Shown here in pieces: positions 33,906 through 42,813 of a stretch of 64,000 bases of DNA. Below the pieces are notes generated by a model, which was not told the DNA's origin, did no database searches, and saw only the letters and a list, made by a program, of their open reading frames with translations. A program made the position numbers and the translations under genes. This stretch comes from DATJOJ01 sp035507035 (GTDB lineage: Bacteria > Acidobacteriota > Terriglobia > Terriglobales > Acidobacteriaceae): the NCBI GenBank assembly GCA_035507035.1, contig DATJOJ010000042.1, positions 1-64,000 of the forward strand. Direction: 5' to 3'. Positions within the stretch are counted from its first letter, which is position 1. Every line of letters starts with the position of its first letter.

Positions 33906-35267
33906 ATGAGCGCTACTTCATCAACATCTCCAACCATATTTTCTGAACTAAAGAGCAGGATTGACCAACGGCAGGCGCGAGTCGCCATCATCGGCCTGGG
34001 CTATGTCGGTTTGCCTCTGGCCTTGCTTTATAGCGAACAGAGCTTCCCGGTCACCGGTTTTGACGTTGATGCCCGCAAAGTGTCCACCCTTGCGGACGGT
34101 GGTTCTTACATTTTCCGTATTCCCGCCACCGATATCCAGGAGGCGAAAAAACGCGGTTTCAGCGCTACCGCAGACTACTCTCAGCTCGAGAAAATGGATG
34201 CGATCATCATCTGTGTTCCTACCCCACTTGATGCCTATCACGAACCGGACTTGAGCTACATCACGGGGACAGCTAAAGCAATTGCACCGCATCTCCGCGC
34301 AGGGCATCTGGTGGTCCTGGAAAGCACAACCTATCCCGGAACTACCGAAGAAGTTTTGATTCCGATTCTCGAAGAAGGCAATCGTCACAAGCTGAAAGCG
34401 TCTCGAAATAGAGGAACTGCCGACGGGGAATTCTTTGTAGCATTTTCCCCGGAACGCGAGGATCCAGGAAACACAAGCGTAGCCCGCCGCGATATCCCTA
34501 AGGTTGTTGGAGGATTGGACGACAAAGCGTCTCAGCTGGCGGCAGCGCTTTACGGTTCCATCTTCAATCGCGTTGTGCCGGTCTCTTCGCCGGGGGCGGC
34601 CGAGATGACCAAGCTGCTCGAAAACATTTACCGTTGCGTGAATATCGCTTTGGTGAATGAACTGAAACTTCTTTCGCTTCGCATGGGGCTCGATATCTGG
34701 GAGATCATCGAAGCTGCCGCTACCAAACCTTTCGGGTTCCAGCCGTTTTATCCCGGTCCGGGCCTTGGAGGTCACTGCATCCCAGTCGACCCGTTCTATC
34801 TTTCATGGAAAGCAAAAGAATGGGATTTCCGTACCCGTTTCATCGAACTTGCCGGCGAAATCAATATCAGCATGCCGTACCACGTGCTGGAATCCGTTGC
34901 CAAAGCGCTCAACCAGCGAAAAAAAGCGTTGAATGGGGCCAAAGTTCTCGTTCTGGGCTTGGCCTACAAGAAAGACATCGACGATCTGCGCGAATCGCCC
35001 TCATTAACAATCATCGAGCTACTGCAAAATGAAGGTGCCCAAGTCAGCTACAACGATCCTTACTTCCCCACGGTGGGCAAGGGCAGGAAGTACGATCTAC
35101 AAATGAAGTGCACGCCGCTTGACAACCTCGCTCAGTACGATTGCGTGCTCATCGTGACCGACCATTCCGATTATGATTACGCTCGCATTGTCCGCGAAGC
35201 GGCATTAATTGTCGATACGCGGAATGCGACGAAGGGAATTCATAGTTCGAAGATCGTGCGCTGCTGA
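33906..35267 (+). CDS. nucleotide-sugar dehydrogenase (WbpA / UDP-sugar 6-dehydrogenase family)
   Basis: 453 residues from the ATG at 33906 (aaggaacaattatc before it). The NAD-binding Rossmann fold begins VAIIGLGYVGLPLALLYSEQ. Other family blocks are ESTTYPGTTEEV, the AFSPEREDPG motif, AEMTKLLENIYRCVNIALVNEL, the catalytic-Cys region GPGLGGHCIPVDPFYLSWK, and LGLAYKKDIDDLRESPS in the C-terminal domain. It oxidises a UDP-hexose or UDP-HexNAc at C6 to the uronic acid for surface polysaccharide. It resembles WbpA-type enzymes (UDP-GlcNAc) more than classic Ugd, which is only a guess. No glycosyltransferases lie nearby. Confidence 0.93.
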   Translation: MSATSSTSPTIFSELKSRIDQRQARVAIIGLGYVGLPLALLYSEQSFPVTGFDVDARKVSTLADGGSYIFRIPATDIQEAKKRGFSATADYSQLEKMDAIIICVPTPLDAYHEPDLSYITGTAKAIAPHLRAGHLVVLESTTYPGTTEEVLIPILEEGNRHKLKASRNRGTADGEFFVAFSPEREDPGNTSVARRDIPKVVGGLDDKASQLAAALYGSIFNRVVPVSSPGAAEMTKLLENIYRCVNIALVNELKLLSLRMGLDIWEIIEAAATKPFGFQPFYPGPGLGGHCIPVDPFYLSWKAKEWDFRTRFIELAGEINISMPYHVLESVAKALNQRKKALNGAKVLVLGLAYKKDIDDLRESPSLTIIELLQNEGAQVSYNDPYFPTVGKGRKYDLQMKCTPLDNLAQYDCVLIVTDHSDYDYARIVREAALIVDTRNATKGIHSSKIVRC

Positions 35268-35373
35268 GCGTGGACTCAGTAGGCTAAGCGTGCAGGCTCC
35301 AAAGCATTAGCCAAGCAGACAATTGTGGGGAGATGTTTTCGAGCGAGGTTCCCTGGGCCATTCGCAACGCGGG

Positions 35374-35544
35374 TTACTGTGAAGAAATCGAGCTCGAAAC
35401 CTCTGAAAATACGTTGTTCGAATTGCCGCCGATCAAGCGGATGGTGCCGACTACAATCACGAGAACCACTGCCAACATCACCGCATACTCGGCAATGTCT
35501 TGACCCCGTTCATCGCACCATAGGTTCTTTAGAAGTGTTGCCAC
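35374..35544 (-). CDS. Flp-family type IVb pilin-like small protein
   Basis: A 56-residue gene: GTG at 35542-35544, stop TAA at 35374-35376. AAGGAGG lies six bases before the start, the best ribosome binding site in this area. The short basic/polar head (MATLLKNLWCDERGQD) leads into a hydrophobic helix, IAEYAVMLAVVLVIVVGTI, and a polar tail. The G-Q-D-I-A-E-Y-A-V pattern, with the conserved Glu and Tyr at the start of the helix, is the hallmark of Flp pilins processed by a TadV/CpaA-type peptidase, although they are usually written GQ(x)-x-(x)EY. No tad/cpa genes are present in the window. Confidence 0.85.
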   Translation of the reverse strand: MATLLKNLWCDERGQDIAEYAVMLAVVLVIVVGTIRLIGGNSNNVFSEVSSSISSQ

Positions 35545-35688
35545 TTACGTCCTCCTTGCGACATACAACCACGCAAGTAATTAAACGTGACAGCTTGCCC
35601 CTAAATCACAGGGGAACCCGCATCAATGTGATTCAGTGTGGATATCTTAATGGTCTCTTGCAGAGTAGACAATGGCTCGGACGGGCTG

Positions 35689-35712
35689 GATATAGCACGA
35701 AGGTGCTATATC
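35689..35712. promoter_or_regulatory. perfect hairpin between response regulator and Flp pilin genes
   Basis: GATATAGCAC (35689-35698) and GTGCTATATC (35703-35712) form a perfect 10-bp stem with a GAAG loop. It lies just after the response-regulator stop (35724, minus strand) and 145 bases before the pilin start, in the same transcription direction. No T-run follows. It could be a regulator site for pilin transcription, an mRNA end-stabilising hairpin, or an inefficient terminator. Confidence 0.5.
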
Positions 35713-35723
35713 ATCCATCGTCG

Positions 35724-36413
35724 TCAGGAAATTGGCTTTAGAGGCAACGACTGATTCACCGCGAACAGCGCCAGTTCGAGCCGGGTCGATACCCCGAGTT
35801 TGTCGAAGATGTTACTTAAATGATGCTTTACCGTGTCCTCGCTGATCTTGAAGTACTCGGCGATTTCTTTATTCGCATACCCCGCGACCACAGCAGAAAC
35901 AATCTCCAGTTCCCGCGGTGTCAGGCCGAATTTTTTCTGTCTCGCCTCCTCCCCTGAGGATTGCACCAGGTTCCGTAGATACTGCACCAGGTTCGAAACG
36001 CTCTCTCGGCCTACCCAGTATTCGCCGGACATCACAGTGTGAATGCTCTTCAGCAAAAGCTGCGTCGCAGAATCCTTGAGCACAACCCCTCGGGCGCCCA
36101 GCTGTAAAGCTTCCACGATCTGATTCTTTTCCGCCGCGGCCGTGAGCAAGATAACTCGCACGCCGTCCGATCCCGATCCCGCACTCATCTCGCGCAAAGC
36201 CTCCAAACCGGGATGCCGCGGCATGGCAAGGTCGAGGAGCAAGATATCGGGCTTGAATTGCCGCGCCAACTTCACCGCTTCGGCGCCATCACATGCTTCC
36301 CCCACCACTTTCAAATCGGTTTCAGCTTCCAACAGACGTCGCAACCCATCGCGAAAAATCGGATGATCGTCAGCGATCACAATACGGATTGGTCCGGTTC
36401 GTCTGCTATCCAT
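35724..36413 (-). CDS. NarL/FixJ-type response regulator
   Basis: 229 residues from the ATG at 36413, which overlaps the kinase stop by 8 nt. The receiver domain is canonical: DDHPIFRDGL acidic pair, phosphoacceptor Asp in ILLLDLAMP, and Lys in VVLKDSA. The LuxR HTH reads LTPRELEIVSAVVAGYANKEIAEYFKISEDTVKHHLSNIFDKLGVSTR. It forms a two-component pair with the kinase encoded just upstream. The lone Flp pilin gene follows in the same direction 180 nt later, so pilin expression is a possible output. Confidence 0.93.
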   Translation of the reverse strand: MDSRRTGPIRIVIADDHPIFRDGLRRLLEAETDLKVVGEACDGAEAVKLARQFKPDILLLDLAMPRHPGLEALREMSAGSGSDGVRVILLTAAAEKNQIVEALQLGARGVVLKDSATQLLLKSIHTVMSGEYWVGRESVSNLVQYLRNLVQSSGEEARQKKFGLTPRELEIVSAVVAGYANKEIAEYFKISEDTVKHHLSNIFDKLGVSTRLELALFAVNQSLPLKPIS

Positions 36414-38178
36414 GAACCACACCCTGTGTTTGCGGAACTGTAATCTCCAAGCGCGCCCCCTGTCCTGGGGTTGATTCTATCGTGAGTTGGCCCTCGATCA
36501 AACGGACCCGTTCTCGAATCACTACTGGTCCCTTTCCCAGCGCGTCAAGCTCCTCTTGGGAGAACTTGCCGGAAAAGGGAAATCCCCGGCCATTGTCCTG
36601 GATTTCGACCTTCAGCGTACCCTCCCAGATGAATCGTACTACGACATTGCTGGCTCGGCTGTGCTTGCGAACGTTGACCAGCGCCTCCTGCACAATCCTT
36701 GCCAGCTCCCGGCATACGGGCTGCGGCAAATCCAGTTCATCCAGGTCCGACACGAACCGCGCCGAGATGCCCGTTTCCCGCTGAAAGCGTTCGACCGTGT
36801 CGCGCATCAAGCGTGGCAGGCGTCGCCCATCCACGTCCAGCGTCTTGAGTTGCTGCATCAGTTCGCGTAACTTTAGGACTTCTTCGCGCAACAAGCCCTG
36901 AATTCGGCTTAGCTCGTCCACGACCAGGCCGGGCTTGGTCACAGCCTGTCGCCGGAGCACGTCGACCTGCATTTCGACGGCAATCAGCGACTGCACTGCG
37001 CCGTCATGCAATTCGCGAGCAAAGCGGGCCCGTTCCACCGCACCCGCGCGCAAGCGCAAGCGCCTAAGCAGAAGCACATTGTAAACCGCAGGTCCGACTT
37101 GGCTGACGAACTCTTGCAGAAAATGTAACTCTTCTTCCATCTCCCGGCTGGGAGCCGGATCCAAAAGGAAAATGCGGCCTTGCCACTCTTGTCCGAAGGA
37201 AAATGAAACTTGCATGACGCTCTGAAAGTTGTACCGCCGGGCCAGGGGCTCGAGAAAATTGGGAGAAGGATTGTGAATTCTTGCTCCTTCCTGATTTAAC
37301 GCCAACAACGTCAGAGGGCCGTCCACTTTTCCATTCCGTGCTGCAAAACAAGTAGTAGCCGGCGTGTCCGCGAAATATATCTGACGGTCCGCTTCCGAGG
37401 GGTCAAGCCAGCGGAGCACGGCGAACTCATCCGATGCCTGCATTTGACCGACAAAAGTACGGCGCTCACTGGCATCCTGAGAAGCAATCAGTAAGCTCTG
37501 CGCTTCGTACATCACCAGCAACTCATGGGCAATCTCCTGTAAAGTCTTGCTGACGCCCATTTCAACGCGCGCTTTTCCTAAAGTCCGGGTAATGACTATC
37601 CTCTCGGCGCGAAGCCGCTTCTGTTGCTCCGCTAGGTAGCCCAGCAGAAATCCCAGCACCATTAACGAAACCGAGCGCATGAAAAGATTCTTGGGTGCGA
37701 AAGACGTGGCATCGACATACAAGGGCGGCAGGCCATGCGCCTGTAAGAAGCGCCCAACTGCCGCCACCAGGCCCCAGTGAAGGCTGAAACTCTCGACCCA
37801 GAGGAGGAAAATTGTTCCTGCGGCTGTGGCGACCGTTTCCCACAGTCCCCAGCGATAAGCAGCCGCTGCCAGAACAAAGACAAAAAACAGGAAGAATGGG
37901 TTGCCGCTACCCACCGCAAACACCGAAATCAACGCAGGCCACACTATGTCTGCGATGTGCAGGAGAATTCGGAAAGATGGTGTGGATTGCTGGCGCCGTC
38001 GCAGGAAAATGATCACCACCACTCCCTGTGCGATATAGAACGCCAACAATCCCAGCAGCCATACCGAAAACACCACCGTGCCGGGATCCAGTTGTACAGC
38101 TATGAGGGCTGCAATCGCGAGAGAGACGCGCGCTGAGGCGAGCCAGCGCTCAATCCGCCGAATCTCGCCCGGGCTCAT
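36406..38178 (-). CDS. NarX/DegS-type (HisKA_3) membrane sensor kinase
   Basis: About 590 residues from the ATG at 38178; a GTG at 38268 is possible. Five to six membrane helices occupy the first 200 residues, followed by a GAF-like sensor region (about 230-370), then the HisKA_3 helix with the phosphorylated His in RARFARELHDGAVQSLIAVE, and a HATPase with IVQEALVNVRKHSRASNV and DNGRGFPF. It is translationally coupled to the NarL-type regulator. The sensed signal is unknown. Confidence 0.9.
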   Translation of the reverse strand: MSPGEIRRIERWLASARVSLAIAALIAVQLDPGTVVFSVWLLGLLAFYIAQGVVVIIFLRRRQQSTPSFRILLHIADIVWPALISVFAVGSGNPFFLFFVFVLAAAAYRWGLWETVATAAGTIFLLWVESFSLHWGLVAAVGRFLQAHGLPPLYVDATSFAPKNLFMRSVSLMVLGFLLGYLAEQQKRLRAERIVITRTLGKARVEMGVSKTLQEIAHELLVMYEAQSLLIASQDASERRTFVGQMQASDEFAVLRWLDPSEADRQIYFADTPATTCFAARNGKVDGPLTLLALNQEGARIHNPSPNFLEPLARRYNFQSVMQVSFSFGQEWQGRIFLLDPAPSREMEEELHFLQEFVSQVGPAVYNVLLLRRLRLRAGAVERARFARELHDGAVQSLIAVEMQVDVLRRQAVTKPGLVVDELSRIQGLLREEVLKLRELMQQLKTLDVDGRRLPRLMRDTVERFQRETGISARFVSDLDELDLPQPVCRELARIVQEALVNVRKHSRASNVVVRFIWEGTLKVEIQDNGRGFPFSGKFSQEELDALGKGPVVIRERVRLIEGQLTIESTPGQGARLEITVPQTQGVVHG

Positions 38179-38405
38179 GGGGGCCCGCAGTCTCCAAAGA
38201 AAGCGGTCGCGAATTGCCAATGGAATGCGTCCTTCGAAGTGAATTAGCGTCCACCCGCGAGCAACCACAAATTTTACCGTTTAGAACCAAAACATCAAAA
38301 AAGTTTGGGTGCTTGGCAGTACCAACGAAGTTTAGCCTACCGCCGATTACTATAGTAACTTTCGTTTCCCATAGCGCTCCCTACAATGACCCCATAGAGA
38401 CAGGA

Positions 38406-40178
38406 ATGACGCGGCCGGTGAAACTTTGGCTTTTGGCCGCCTTCGGCCTGCTGTGCACTCAGGCCGGGGCATCGCTCGTTTTGCGTCCCGGATTTCTCCT
38501 CACAGCACTCAGTGACCTCACGCAACTTCTGCTTTTGCTCTCTGGTATGCTCGCCCTCCTGCCCGTGGCTCGCGCCAGTCGCGGCCGGGCCCGTATGTTT
38601 TGGGGGCTCATGACGATGGGAATGGCCTTTTGGTTCGTTTATCAAATAATGTGGTGTACCTACGAAGTTTTTCTTCGCCAGGATATGCCCAATCCGTTTG
38701 CCGGAGATGCGGTTTTATTCTTGCACCTGGTTCCCATGACGGCGGCGTTGGCGGTTCAGCCTCACGTAGAACATGACTACCGCACCACCCGCATCGGATC
38801 CCTGGACTTTACCATCCTCCTCATCTGGTGGCTCTATCTGTATCTCGTCACCGTAATTCCCTGGCAATATGTTTCCCTTACCGTAGCCACGTACGACCAC
38901 AACCTCAACATCCTGTACTTGATCGAGAAGTTTGCCCTGCTCGGAGGACTGGCGTGGCTGTGGCTACAAAGCAAGAGCTCATGGAAAATTGTCTACGCCA
39001 ACCTGTTCTGTTGCACGCTACTGTATAGTCTGACTTCCTATCTAGCCAACTGGGCGATCGAAAAGCGAGTTTATTTTTCCGGGAGCGTTTACGACGTGCC
39101 CCTTGCCGCTTCCATGGCATGGATGACTTGGATCGGGCTGAGCGCTCGCCATTCAGTTTCCCACCAGGCTCCTACTCACGTGAATGGCACTCACGGAGTT
39201 CTCGCAGCGCGGCTCGGGATGATTTCGGTTTTTTCTCTGCCACTGTTCGCAGCGTGGGCCGTATTTAGTAAGGGCACGCCTGAATCGGTCCGCACATTTC
39301 GGCTGCTTGTGACGCTAGGCAGCATGCTCATTTTGGGAGCTTTGGTCTTTCTCAAACAGCATTTTCTTGATCGCGAACTGCTGCAACTGCTCCAAACCTC
39401 GGAGAAATCGTTTGAGAATCTCAGCCGCCTGCAAGCGCAGTTGGTGCAGTCAGAGAAACTTGCTTCCCTGGGCCAGTTGGTTGGAGGCGCAGCTCACGAA
39501 CTGAACAATCCTCTGACTGCGATGCTGGGTTACTCCGAACTGCTCTCCGGCACAAATCTGAGCGGCGAACAACGATCCTTGATGCAGAAAATCGAGCAGC
39601 AAGTGCGCCGAACCCGGACTTTGGTTTCCAGCCTGCTCAGCTTCGCCAAACAGGTGCCCGCGGAAAAGACCCTTTTGGATATCAATTCTCTGATCCAGAC
39701 AGCGGTGAAGCTCTACCCTCCGCAACTTCGCACTGCCAATCTACAGGTGGAAACTCATCTCGGCAGCAATCTGCCTCGCATTCTGGGAGATTCCAACCAG
39801 CTTCTCCAGGTCTGCCTGCACATTACCAACAATGCGCTTCACGCCATGGAGGAAAAGGGCGGTGTCTTGACCGTGAGCACGCGCCTCGAGCGCAATATCG
39901 TGGTCGTTGAATTTTCCGATGATGGACCCGGTATGACTGATCCCGAACGGGTCTTTGATCCTTTCTACACTACGCGGCCAGTCGGGCAAGGCTCAGGCCT
40001 GGGATTGAGTGTTTGTTATGGCATCGTGCAGGAGCACAACGGAACCATCTCCTGCAGGAACCGTCCGGAGGGAGGCGCGACTTTTTGCATCGAGCTTCCA
40101 GTAGTGAAGGACGCGCAACTCGTACCGCGCCGTCCAGCGTGGACTGGTTCTACGAAAGCAGCCACTACCCACTCGTAA
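38406..40178 (+). CDS. multi-pass membrane sensor histidine kinase
   Basis: 590 residues from the ATG at 38406; longer frames overlap the divergent kinase gene. The first 320 residues contain about nine or ten hydrophobic segments (VKLWLLAAFGLLC ... MTMGMAFWFVYQIMWCTY ... FTILLIWWLYLYLVTVIPW). After a short coiled coil comes HisKA with LGQLVGGAAHELNNPLTAMLGYSELL and HATPase_c with LLQVCLHITNNALHAME, DDGPGMTDPERVFDPFYTTRPVGQGSGLGLSV. No receiver gene follows, so it is an orphan kinase. It converges with rlmN, overlapping by 14 nt. Confidence 0.9.
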   Translation: MTRPVKLWLLAAFGLLCTQAGASLVLRPGFLLTALSDLTQLLLLLSGMLALLPVARASRGRARMFWGLMTMGMAFWFVYQIMWCTYEVFLRQDMPNPFAGDAVLFLHLVPMTAALAVQPHVEHDYRTTRIGSLDFTILLIWWLYLYLVTVIPWQYVSLTVATYDHNLNILYLIEKFALLGGLAWLWLQSKSSWKIVYANLFCCTLLYSLTSYLANWAIEKRVYFSGSVYDVPLAASMAWMTWIGLSARHSVSHQAPTHVNGTHGVLAARLGMISVFSLPLFAAWAVFSKGTPESVRTFRLLVTLGSMLILGALVFLKQHFLDRELLQLLQTSEKSFENLSRLQAQLVQSEKLASLGQLVGGAAHELNNPLTAMLGYSELLSGTNLSGEQRSLMQKIEQQVRRTRTLVSSLLSFAKQVPAEKTLLDINSLIQTAVKLYPPQLRTANLQVETHLGSNLPRILGDSNQLLQVCLHITNNALHAMEEKGGVLTVSTRLERNIVVVEFSDDGPGMTDPERVFDPFYTTRPVGQGSGLGLSVCYGIVQEHNGTISCRNRPEGGATFCIELPVVKDAQLVPRRPAWTGSTKAATTHS

Positions 40179-41292
40179 TACCGACTTCGACGGTTTGCTT
40201 CAGCTGTCCACACGCCGCATAAATATCACGTCCCCGCGGGCGGCGAATAAAAGCGGGCACGCCAGCGGAAATCAAGATCTTTTGGAATTGCAGCACCCGC
40301 TCATCTTCCGGCGTGCGGAAATCAATACCCGGTCCGGGATTCAAGGCGATCAAATTCACCTTGGCGCGCATGCCGCGAAGTAGCTCGACCACCTCTTTTG
40401 CGTTTTGTGCTGCATCATTTACTCCACTCAGCAAAACATACTCAAAGGTCAATTTCTCTCGATCGCGCAATCGGAAATCACGGGCCGCCTTTAGCAACTT
40501 TTCCAAATTCCACTTGCGATTAATCGGCATCAGTCGGGTGCGCAGTTCATCATTCGAAGCATTCAATGAAATCGCCAATTTCGGACGCACATCCTCGTTG
40601 CTGAAATCGTAAATGCGCGGAACAATTCCAGCCGTCGAGACGGTCATCGCCCCCTCCGGAATGCCCACCCCTTCCACCAGCAATCCCGCCGACTTAACAA
40701 AATTGTCGTAATTGAGAAATGGTTCGCCCATCCCCATGAAGACGATATTCACGCGATCCTGGGGCGGATTCACGTCGTGGTCGCGCAAGACCACGCAGAC
40801 CTGCCCGACGATCTCGCCCGCACTCAGGTTTCGCTTTACTCCCAGTAATGCCGTCAGGCAGAACTGGCAATCCACAGCGCAGCCAACCTGGCTCGACACG
40901 CAAATCGTCGCGCGATCCCAGTTGCGCCCGGGTTGATTAACCGCGTCTCCAGCATCAGTACCATCACCGCTTTCTCCGCCATCGCCGTCCGGCATCCAAA
41001 CGGTTTCTACGCTCTGACCATCGGCCAGCCTGATTAAGTACCGCACGGTGCCGTCAGTGGAAACGAATTTCTTGTCGATTTGGGGCAAGCCTATGGATAA
41101 CCCGCTGGTCTCAAGATCATGACGAAACTCCAGCGGCAATGTTGAGATGTCTTGGCTGGAGTCCAGCCGTTGGCGGTATATGGCATCAAAGAGTTGCTGC
41201 CCACGATACGAGGGCTGGCCACGCTCTTCCGCAATCTGCGTAAGCTCTTGCAGCGTAAGGCCTAAAAGCGTGGATGGTAATGTTTCATTCAT
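40165..41292 (-). CDS. rlmN: 23S rRNA (adenine2503-C2)-methyltransferase RlmN
   Basis: 375 residues from the ATG at 41292. The radical SAM motif is Cys138-x3-Cys142-x2-Cys145 (CAVDCQFC). Conserved blocks NIVFMGMGEPFLNYDN, LAISLNASNDELRTRLMPINRKWN and the C-terminal AACGQL with the methyl-carrying Cys are present. RlmN methylates A2503 of 23S rRNA and A37 of some tRNAs. A Gly/Asp-rich insert (about residues 102-125, DGDGGESGDGTDAGDA...) precedes the conserved TICVSSQVGC; most homologues have a much shorter loop there. Confidence 0.95.
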   Translation of the reverse strand: MNETLPSTLLGLTLQELTQIAEERGQPSYRGQQLFDAIYRQRLDSSQDISTLPLEFRHDLETSGLSIGLPQIDKKFVSTDGTVRYLIRLADGQSVETVWMPDGDGGESGDGTDAGDAVNQPGRNWDRATICVSSQVGCAVDCQFCLTALLGVKRNLSAGEIVGQVCVVLRDHDVNPPQDRVNIVFMGMGEPFLNYDNFVKSAGLLVEGVGIPEGAMTVSTAGIVPRIYDFSNEDVRPKLAISLNASNDELRTRLMPINRKWNLEKLLKAARDFRLRDREKLTFEYVLLSGVNDAAQNAKEVVELLRGMRAKVNLIALNPGPGIDFRTPEDERVLQFQKILISAGVPAFIRRPRGRDIYAACGQLKQTVEVGITSG

Positions 41293-41496
41293 GCATCTAA
41301 TTGCCCTGGTTTGGTTCCAAATCACATTTTAGAGGGATTTGCGCCAGAAAACTGAGGAAAGCAAGCGAACCTGGGGAAGACCGATCTAAGTAATTGATTT
41401 TACGACACTAACGATACTTTCCACGCAACCTTGGTACTGTGTAACAATATTTGATTGGCTCTGTATTGCCCGCCAGGCTGGTTGGTAAAACATCTT

Positions 41497-42774
41497 ATGG
41501 TTGATGAAATCCGCAACGTGCGCCGTGAAGTGCTGCCCAACGGCCTGACTGTCATCACTGAGCAGATGGAGCATATCCGCTCCATCTCCATCGGGATCTG
41601 GGTGAAAACCGGCTCCCGCGACGAGGATCCGCAATGGAACGGCATCTCCCATTTCGTCGAGCACATGGTCTTCAAGGGCAGCAAGCATCGCACCGCCGAG
41701 CAAATTGCCCGCGAAGTGGACTCCATCGGCGGCAACATGGACGCTTTTACCGCCAAAGAGTGTATCTGCTTCAACATGAAGGTCCTGGATGAGCACCTCC
41801 CTATCGCCATGGATGTTCTCAGCGATCTGGTACTGAACCCAGTCTTCGATAACCAGGACATCAGCCGGGAACGGGGAGTCATTCTCGAAGAAATCAAGAT
41901 GGACGAAGACAGTCCCGATTATCTGGTGCACGAGATCTTCACCCAAAATTTCTGGAAAGACCATCCGTTGGGAAAACCGATTCTGGGAACCAAGGACACG
42001 GTCAAGACTTTCGAGCGCGATCCAGTCAGCGACTTTTACGCTCAGCGTTTTAGCCCCGGCAATATCATCATCTGCGCAGCCGGGCACTTGGTTCACGAAA
42101 AATTTGTAGATCTGGCAAAAAAGCACTTTGCCCAGATGCAACCGGTGAAGAACGGATTTCACAGCTCACAGCCAAAGATTGTGCCGCGCATCATAATGCG
42201 TAACAAGAAGGCGCTGGAGCAGGTGCAAATCTGCGTCGGTGTCCCCTCCCATCCCATCGCACACGAGAGACGAAATGCTTCGTACATTCTGAATACGGTT
42301 CTGGGTGGCGGGATGAGTTCGCGGCTTTTTCAGAAGATCCGCGAACGCCAGGGACTGGTCTACGCCATCTACAGCGATCTCAATCCTTACCGCGATACCG
42401 GCTGCCTTTCGGTTTACGCCGGCACTTCGCGCGAGTCGGCCAGCAAAGTCGTGCAGTCGGTCGTTTCCGAATTTCGCAACCTGAAGTCGGAACCGATCCC
42501 GCAGGACGAGTTGCGCCGGGCCAAGGATCAATTGAAGGGCAGTTTGATGCTCTCACTCGAATCTTCCACCGCCCGCATGTCTAACCTGGCGCGTCAGGAG
42601 ATGTATTTCGACCGCTTCATCAGCATGGATGAGCTCTTACAAAAGATCGAAAGCGTAACTGCGGAGGAATTGCAGCAGCTCGCCACGGAATTCTTCCACA
42701 CTGAATCGATCGCCGTGACCATCCTTGGAAATCTCAATGGCCTGAAACTCAGCCGCGAGCAGTTGATCTGTTAA
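41497..42774 (+). CDS. M16 family zinc peptidase (processing protease-like)
   Basis: 425 residues from the ATG at 41497; a TTG at 41455 is also in frame. The inverted zinc motif HxxEH is His52-Phe-Val-Glu55-His56, with the third ligand Glu at about 131 in RGVILEEIKMDED. The C-terminal M16 domain has GGGMSSRLFQKIRERQGLVYAIYS. There is no signal peptide, so it is cytoplasmic, resembling PqqL/YmxG and mitochondrial processing peptidase. The length corresponds to one alpha-beta pair of M16 domains. It has no obvious operon partner. Confidence 0.94.
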   Translation: MVDEIRNVRREVLPNGLTVITEQMEHIRSISIGIWVKTGSRDEDPQWNGISHFVEHMVFKGSKHRTAEQIAREVDSIGGNMDAFTAKECICFNMKVLDEHLPIAMDVLSDLVLNPVFDNQDISRERGVILEEIKMDEDSPDYLVHEIFTQNFWKDHPLGKPILGTKDTVKTFERDPVSDFYAQRFSPGNIIICAAGHLVHEKFVDLAKKHFAQMQPVKNGFHSSQPKIVPRIIMRNKKALEQVQICVGVPSHPIAHERRNASYILNTVLGGGMSSRLFQKIRERQGLVYAIYSDLNPYRDTGCLSVYAGTSRESASKVVQSVVSEFRNLKSEPIPQDELRRAKDQLKGSLMLSLESSTARMSNLARQEMYFDRFISMDELLQKIESVTAEELQQLATEFFHTESIAVTILGNLNGLKLSREQLIC

Positions 42775-42813
42775 TCGCGTCGGAAGCTTCTAGAAATCTC
42801 CTGCCATCTGCGT

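Noticed and set aside
35325..35741. A 138-residue open frame on the plus strand
   Set aside because: It covers the Flp pilin gene in antisense and has no ribosome binding site or protein-like pattern. The minus-strand pilin explains the region.
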